Shown here: positions 4,732 to 7,730 of the stretch, one piece after another
How the letters are laid out: every line of letters begins with the position of its first letter
Position numbering within the stretch: the stretch's first letter is position 1
NCBI GenBank assembly: GCA_016869915.1
Contig: VGDA01000163.1
Coordinates: 1 to 7,730 of the forward strand
Reading direction: 5' to 3'
Length of the DNA: 7,730 nt
Source of the DNA: Alphaproteobacteria bacterium
Lineage (GTDB): Bacteria; Pseudomonadota; Alphaproteobacteria; CACIAM-22H2
Translations under genes and position numbers: made by a program
Notes under the pieces: model-generated
Databases searched by the model: none
Told to the model about the DNA's origin: nothing
Seen by the model: the letters and a program-made list of their open reading frames with translations, nothing else

Positions 4732-5151
4732 TCAGCCCGGCGTGATCAGGATGCGCAGGAGCAGCGTGCCCGCGTCCTCCGGCGGGCTGGAGAATTCGAG
4801 GCCGAGGCGCTCGCCGCCGCGCGCATAGCCGCCGTCGCGCTGGGGCTGCCAGCCGAGCTGCGGCAGGGTCTGCGCGTAGAAGGCCGCGACCGCCTCGCGG
4901 CTCGCGCGCCCGGCGGCGCCGCGCGCCTCGATGCGCCCGGCGACGGTCTCGAAGCTCGTGCGTTCGCCCGGCCGCTCGACCAGGCCCGGCGCCAGCGGCA
5001 GGTCGTCGATGCCCGCGAAATAGGACTCGCCCTGGACGGTCGCGGCGGGCGCGGGGCCGGGCGCCGGCGCGGCGCAGGCCGACAGCGTGGCGGCGAGCGC
5101 GGCCGCCGCGAGGCGGAGGGCGATCGGGGCGCCGATGCGGGGCAGGTCCAT
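4732..5151 (-). CDS. Small predicted lipoprotein of unknown function
   Basis: I do not recognise a characterised family. The 139-residue product starts with a signal peptide (hydrophobic stretch about 11-25) and a lipobox LSAC with Cys26. Residue 27 is Ala, not Asp, which favours sorting to the outer membrane in species that follow the E. coli rule. After a Pro/Ala linker (27-40) comes a compact domain of about 95 residues with DLPLAPGLVERPG (50-62), TSFETVAGRIEA (65-76), VAAFYAQTLPQLGWQ (88-102) and GYARGGERLGLEF (108-120), ending in a hydrophobic strand (LLLRILI). The start is chosen because it places the signal peptide at the N-terminus; an in-frame ATG 70 codons upstream lies inside mutM. 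GAGG overlapping the mutM stop could serve as a distant ribosome binding site. It is 16 nt behind mutM and 42 nt before the hydratase, so it is likely co-transcribed. Confidence 0.82.
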   Translation of the reverse strand: MDLPRIGAPIALRLAAAALAATLSACAAPAPGPAPAATVQGESYFAGIDDLPLAPGLVERPGERTSFETVAGRIEARGAAGRASREAVAAFYAQTLPQLGWQPQRDGGYARGGERLGLEFSSPPEDAGTLLLRILITPG

Positions 5152-5167
5152 CGCGCGGGGCCTTACC

Positions 5168-6013
5168 TCAGCGCTGGCGGCGCGCGCAATAGAAGGTGGA
5201 GCGCCCGGCCTGCACGACGCGCCTGACGCCGCCGCCGCAGTCGCAGCCCGGGCAGGGCTGGCCCTCGCGGTCGTAGACCGCCCAGGAATGCTGGAACCAT
5301 CCGGCTTCGCCGGAGCTCTGCACGTAGTCGCGCGCCGAGGAGCCGCCCGCGGCGATGGCACGGGCCAGCACGTCCTTCACCGCCGCGACCAGCCGCGCCA
5401 GCCTCTCGGGCGAGACCGAGCCGGCGCGCCGGCGCGGCGAGATGCCGGCGAGGAAGAGCGCTTCGCAGGCATAGATGTTGCCGATGCCCGCGACGCGGTG
5501 CTGGTCGAGCAGGGCCGCCTTGATCGAGGTGCGGCTGCCCTCCAGCGCCGCGGCGAGCGCCTCGGTGGTGAAGGCGTCGGAGAGCGGCTCGGGCCCGAGC
5601 GGCGCGAAGCGCCTGTCCTCGCCGAGCCGCGCGGTCTCGACGAGGTCGAGCACGCCGAAGCGCCGCGGGTCGGAGAAGCGGATCTCCATGCCGCGGTCGG
5701 TGGAGAAGGCGACGTGCTCGTGGCGCCCCGGTGGCGTGCCGTCCGCGGCGCGCACGACCAGCCGGCCGCTCATGCCCAGGTGGACGATCATCGTCTCCGC
5801 CGGGTCGGCGCCGCGCGGCGCTAGGTCGACCAGCACGTATTTCGCGCGCCGCCGCACCGCCGCCACGCGCCGGCCCGCGACGCGCTCGGCCAGCCGCTCG
5901 GGCAGGCGCGTGCGCAGGTCGGCGCGCCGCGCGACGAACTGGACGATGCGCGCGCCTTCGAGATGCGGGGCGATGCCCCTGCGGACGGTCTCGACCTCCG
6001 GCAGCTCGGGCAT
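5168..6013 (-). CDS. mutM: Formamidopyrimidine-DNA glycosylase (Fpg) with altered zinc finger
   Basis: Fpg excises 8-oxoguanine and formamidopyrimidines and cuts the DNA backbone at the lesion. The 281-residue product begins MPELPEVETVRRG with catalytic Pro2 and Glu3 and conserved Glu6. Lys58 lies in the RRRAKYVLV segment, HLGMSGRL (78-85) supplies the lesion-space Met81, DPRRFG (115-120) supplies Arg117 and Phe119, and GIGNIYACEALF (176-187) is the helix-two-turn-helix. The C-terminal zinc finger is unusual: family members end in C-x2-C-Q, but here the end reads STFYCARRQR, with Arg279 where the fourth cysteine should be (codon CGC for TGC). The first half, PCPGCDCGGG, has three cysteines (254, 257, 259), so four cysteines still exist in total. 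Gaps of 15 nt from hpt and 16 nt to the lipoprotein gene suggest an operon. The function call is secure; zinc binding is uncertain. Confidence 0.95.
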   Translation of the reverse strand: MPELPEVETVRRGIAPHLEGARIVQFVARRADLRTRLPERLAERVAGRRVAAVRRRAKYVLVDLAPRGADPAETMIVHLGMSGRLVVRAADGTPPGRHEHVAFSTDRGMEIRFSDPRRFGVLDLVETARLGEDRRFAPLGPEPLSDAFTTEALAAALEGSRTSIKAALLDQHRVAGIGNIYACEALFLAGISPRRRAGSVSPERLARLVAAVKDVLARAIAAGGSSARDYVQSSGEAGWFQHSWAVYDREGQPCPGCDCGGGVRRVVQAGRSTFYCARRQR

Positions 6014-6028
6014 GCGCGCGACGCCCGT

Positions 6029-6550
6029 TCAGTCGATTGCCGCGAGGTCCGGCAGGCCGCGCCACTTCTTGGCGTGGTCGAGCCCGTAGCCGACGACGAA
6101 GCGGTCCTCGACCTCGAAGCCGACATGCTCGGCCCGGATGTCGAGGACGCGCCGCGAGGGCTTGTCGAGAAAGGTGCAGAGCTGTACCGGCGACGCGCCC
6201 AGCCCGGCCAGCAGCGCGCGCGCGAAATGCATCGTGCGGCCGGTGTCGAGGATGTCATCGACCAGCAGAACGGCGCGGCCGTCGAGGCGCTCGGGCAGCG
6301 TGCCGAGGACGCGCACCTGGCCGGCGCTCTCGGTGGCGTCGCCGTAGCTCTTGAGGTTGATGAACTCCATCGTAGGGTGGCGCCCCGCCCGCGCCAGCGC
6401 GCGGGAGAGGTCGGCGGCGAACATGAAGGCGCCGTTGAGGATCACGACCATCACGAAGTCCTCGGGCATGGTCGCGGCGATGCGCCCGGCGAGCGCGTCG
6501 ATGCGCGCGCCGATGGTGGCGGAATCGATCAGGGTGCGGGGCGTGGCCAT
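6029..6550 (-). CDS. hpt: Hypoxanthine phosphoribosyltransferase
   Basis: The enzyme salvages hypoxanthine (and often guanine) by joining it to PRPP to give the nucleotide and pyrophosphate. The 173-residue product has the loop VVILNGAFMFAADL (35-48), the segment INLKSYGDATESAGQVRVL (64-82) with the flexible SYG loop, the PRPP-binding motif VLLVDDILDTGRTM (94-107) with Asp98/Asp99 and probable catalytic Asp102, and VGFEVEDRFVVGYGLDHAKKWRGLP (about 143-167) typical of the base-binding C-terminus. Its length fits bacterial Hpt (about 175-180). No clear Shine-Dalgarno precedes the ATG. It is the first gene of the probable hpt-mutM-lipoprotein-hydratase unit and is divergent from ubiE. Guanine versus hypoxanthine preference cannot be read from sequence. 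Confidence 0.95.
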   Translation of the reverse strand: MATPRTLIDSATIGARIDALAGRIAATMPEDFVMVVILNGAFMFAADLSRALARAGRHPTMEFINLKSYGDATESAGQVRVLGTLPERLDGRAVLLVDDILDTGRTMHFARALLAGLGASPVQLCTFLDKPSRRVLDIRAEHVGFEVEDRFVVGYGLDHAKKWRGLPDLAAID

Positions 6551-6652
6551 GGCGTCGTCATCTAGCCTGCCCGCGCACGCGGCGCCAGAGCGCCCGGGCG
6601 CGCCGCCGCAGAGGTGGCTAGGGCGGGGTTCCGGCGCTATTTTGCCCGCCCC
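6551..6652. promoter_or_regulatory. Divergent hpt / ubiE intergenic region
   Basis: These 102 bp must hold promoters for both directions. On the plus strand TATTTT (6638-6643) is a fair -10 hexamer, but no good -35 lies 16-18 nt upstream. It would start transcription near 6650, only a few nt before the ubiE ATG. On the minus strand no convincing -10/-35 pair stands out. The sequence GGCGCGCC occurs at 6597-6604 and CTAG at 6562-6565 and 6618-6621. Confidence 0.4.
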
Positions 6653-7408
6653 ATGACCGACACGGCCTCATTCGGCTTCCGCACCGTGCCCGCAGGCGAC
6701 AAGGCGCCGCTCGTGCGCCGCGTCTTCGACTCGGTCGCCGACCGCTACGACCTGATGAACGACCTGATGTCGGCGGGCGTCCACCGGATCTGGAAGGCGG
6801 AGCTGGTCGCGCAGCTGGCGCCGCGCGCGGGCGAGCTCGTGCTCGACGTCGCGGGCGGCACGGGCGACGTCGCGCGCGCCATCGTCGCCGCCGCGCCGGG
6901 CTGCCGCGCCATCGTCTGCGACATCAACGCCGCGATGGTCGCGCGCGGGCGCGACCGCCTGCTCGATGGCGGCGAGATCCCCGGCATCGACGGCTGCGCC
7001 ATCGGCCTCGCGGTCGGCGACGCCGAGCGCGTGCCGCTGCCTGACCGCAGCGTCGACGCCTACACGATCGCCTTCGGCCTGCGGAACGTCACGCGCATCG
7101 ACCAGGCGCTGGCCGAGGCGCGTCGCGTGCTGAAGCCGGGCGGGCGCTTCCTGTGCCTCGAGTTCAGCCATGTCGTCGTGCCCGGCCTCGACCGGCTCTA
7201 CGACGCCTATTCCTTCTCCATCCTCCCGGCGCTGGGCCAGGCGGTGGCGGGCGACCGCGAGGCCTATGCCTATCTCGTGGAATCGATCCGCCGCTTCCCG
7301 CGCCAGGAGGAGCTGGTGGCGCGCATGCGCGAGGCCGGGCTGGGCCGCCCGCGCTTCCGCAACCTCTCGGGCGGCATCGCGGCCATACATTCGGCCTGGC
7401 GCCTGTGA
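6653..7408 (+). CDS. ubiE: Ubiquinone/menaquinone C-methyltransferase UbiE
   Basis: UbiE is the SAM-dependent C-methyltransferase of ubiquinone (and menaquinone) synthesis. The 251-residue product shows the family signatures YDLMNDLMSAGVHRIW (32-47) and RVLKPGGRFLCLEFS (158-172), the SAM-binding motif LDVAGGTGDVA (64-74), the ribose-contacting acidic end of VCD (Asp90), and GDAERVPLPD (122-131). The ATG at 6653 is preferred to an in-frame ATG 13 codons upstream because family members begin close to the FGFRTVP segment; the upstream residues have no match. No Shine-Dalgarno precedes the chosen ATG and a possible -10 sits just 9 nt before it, so a leaderless mRNA is possible. ubiB follows after 13 nt, forming the usual ubiE-ubiB pair. 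As an alphaproteobacterium it most likely serves ubiquinone synthesis. Confidence 0.97.
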   Translation: MTDTASFGFRTVPAGDKAPLVRRVFDSVADRYDLMNDLMSAGVHRIWKAELVAQLAPRAGELVLDVAGGTGDVARAIVAAAPGCRAIVCDINAAMVARGRDRLLDGGEIPGIDGCAIGLAVGDAERVPLPDRSVDAYTIAFGLRNVTRIDQALAEARRVLKPGGRFLCLEFSHVVVPGLDRLYDAYSFSILPALGQAVAGDREAYAYLVESIRRFPRQEELVARMREAGLGRPRFRNLSGGIAAIHSAWRL

Positions 7409-7421
7409 CGGGCGCGACGCC

Positions 7422-7730
7422 GTGATCCGCGTGCTTCGCAACCTGCGCCGCCTCTGGCGCATCGCCGCCACGCTGGCGCGCCACGACGCGCTGGCCTGGC
7501 TCGGCGAGGCCAGCGGCCCGCCGCCCGCGCCGGTCGCGCTCGCGCTGCGCGCCCTGCGCCCGCGCGAGCCAGTGCCCGGCCGGCCGGGCGAGCGCCTCGC
7601 CGCGGCGCTGACCGCGCTCGGTCCCGGCTTCGTCAAGCTGGGCCAGGCGCTCTCCACCCGCGCCGACATCGTCGGCGAGGAGGTGGCGGCCGATCTCTCG
7701 CGCCTCCAAGACAGGCTTGATCCCTTCCCT
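7422..7730 (+). CDS. ubiB: UbiB, atypical kinase-like protein of ubiquinone biosynthesis, N-terminal part
   Basis: UbiB (ADCK/COQ8 family) is an ATPase with a protein-kinase-like fold needed for ubiquinone synthesis. The reading frame opens at a GTG (7422-7424) and runs off the window after 103 codons; the full protein is usually about 500 residues. The visible part has a basic N-terminus IRVLRNLRRLWRI and the family-defining segment ALGPGFVKLGQALSTRADIV (66-84 approx.), whose KxGQ motif (Lys72-Gln75) replaces a normal kinase glycine loop, then EVAADLSRLQDRLDPFP. A second GTG three codons later could also be the start. No Shine-Dalgarno is visible. It lies 13 nt after ubiE and is probably translated from the same mRNA. 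Confidence 0.93.
   Translation, partial: MIRVLRNLRRLWRIAATLARHDALAWLGEASGPPPAPVALALRALRPREPVPGRPGERLAAALTALGPGFVKLGQALSTRADIVGEEVAADLSRLQDRLDPFP

Noticed and set aside
3994..5226. 410-codon plus-strand frame opposite the hydratase and lipoprotein genes
   Set aside because: Low-complexity Arg/Ala/Gly-rich shadow of the real minus-strand genes, without any recognisable motif.
1..7730. Mobile elements, CRISPR arrays, tRNA or rRNA genes, defence systems
   Set aside because: I found no transposase or integrase motifs, no spaced direct-repeat arrays, no tRNA-like cloverleaf and no unexplained gene cluster; the content is core chromosomal.

Overview
This is a GC-rich (roughly 70% by eye) chromosomal segment carrying core genes next to dnaA in an alphaproteobacterium. 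The evidence is the protein sequences (DnaA, bS20, Fpg, UbiE, UbiB, crotonase) and the dnaA / rpsT / enoyl-CoA hydratase / mutM / ubiE / ubiB neighbourhood, which is classic for this class. The DnaA N-terminus and the closeness of rpsT to dnaA look more like Rhodospirillales-type than Rhizobium-type genomes, but I cannot fix the family from the sequence alone.

Layout, left to right. On the minus strand: the 5' end of dnaN (cut by the window edge), a 227-bp gap with a probable dnaN promoter, pcp (pyroglutamyl peptidase I), dnaA, a small rhodanese-domain gene, a 415-bp gene-free region, rpsT with a strong sigma70-type promoter, an enoyl-CoA hydratase, a small lipoprotein, mutM and hpt. After a 102-bp divergent intergenic region, ubiE and the start of ubiB run on the plus strand. 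All but about 1 kb is coding; the very long plus-strand reading frames opposite dnaA and the hydratase are high-GC shadows.

Likely transcription units (inferred from spacing): hpt-mutM-lipoprotein-hydratase (gaps of 15, 16 and 42 nt); rpsT alone; rhodanese-dnaA-pcp (gaps of 16 and 25 nt); dnaN from its own promoter; ubiE-ubiB. The genes cover replication initiation and the sliding clamp, ribosome assembly, oxidised-purine repair, purine salvage, ubiquinone synthesis and fatty-acid/CoA metabolism. Their grouping is mostly ancestral gene order rather than one pathway, apart from the ubiE/ubiB pair and the dnaA/dnaN pair.

I see no novel defence, mobile or CRISPR system. The points worth a second look are: MutM has lost the last zinc-finger cysteine (Arg279) but gained an extra nearby cysteine; pcp sits between dnaA and dnaN; dnaA lies 16 nt behind a rhodanese gene; three GANTC (CcrM-type) sites cluster in the 415-bp region, one on a candidate -10 element, with an A/T tract but no convincing DnaA-box cluster; the dnaN leader has a 12-bp inverted repeat and four copies of GGCGCGCC; and ubiE may be leaderless.
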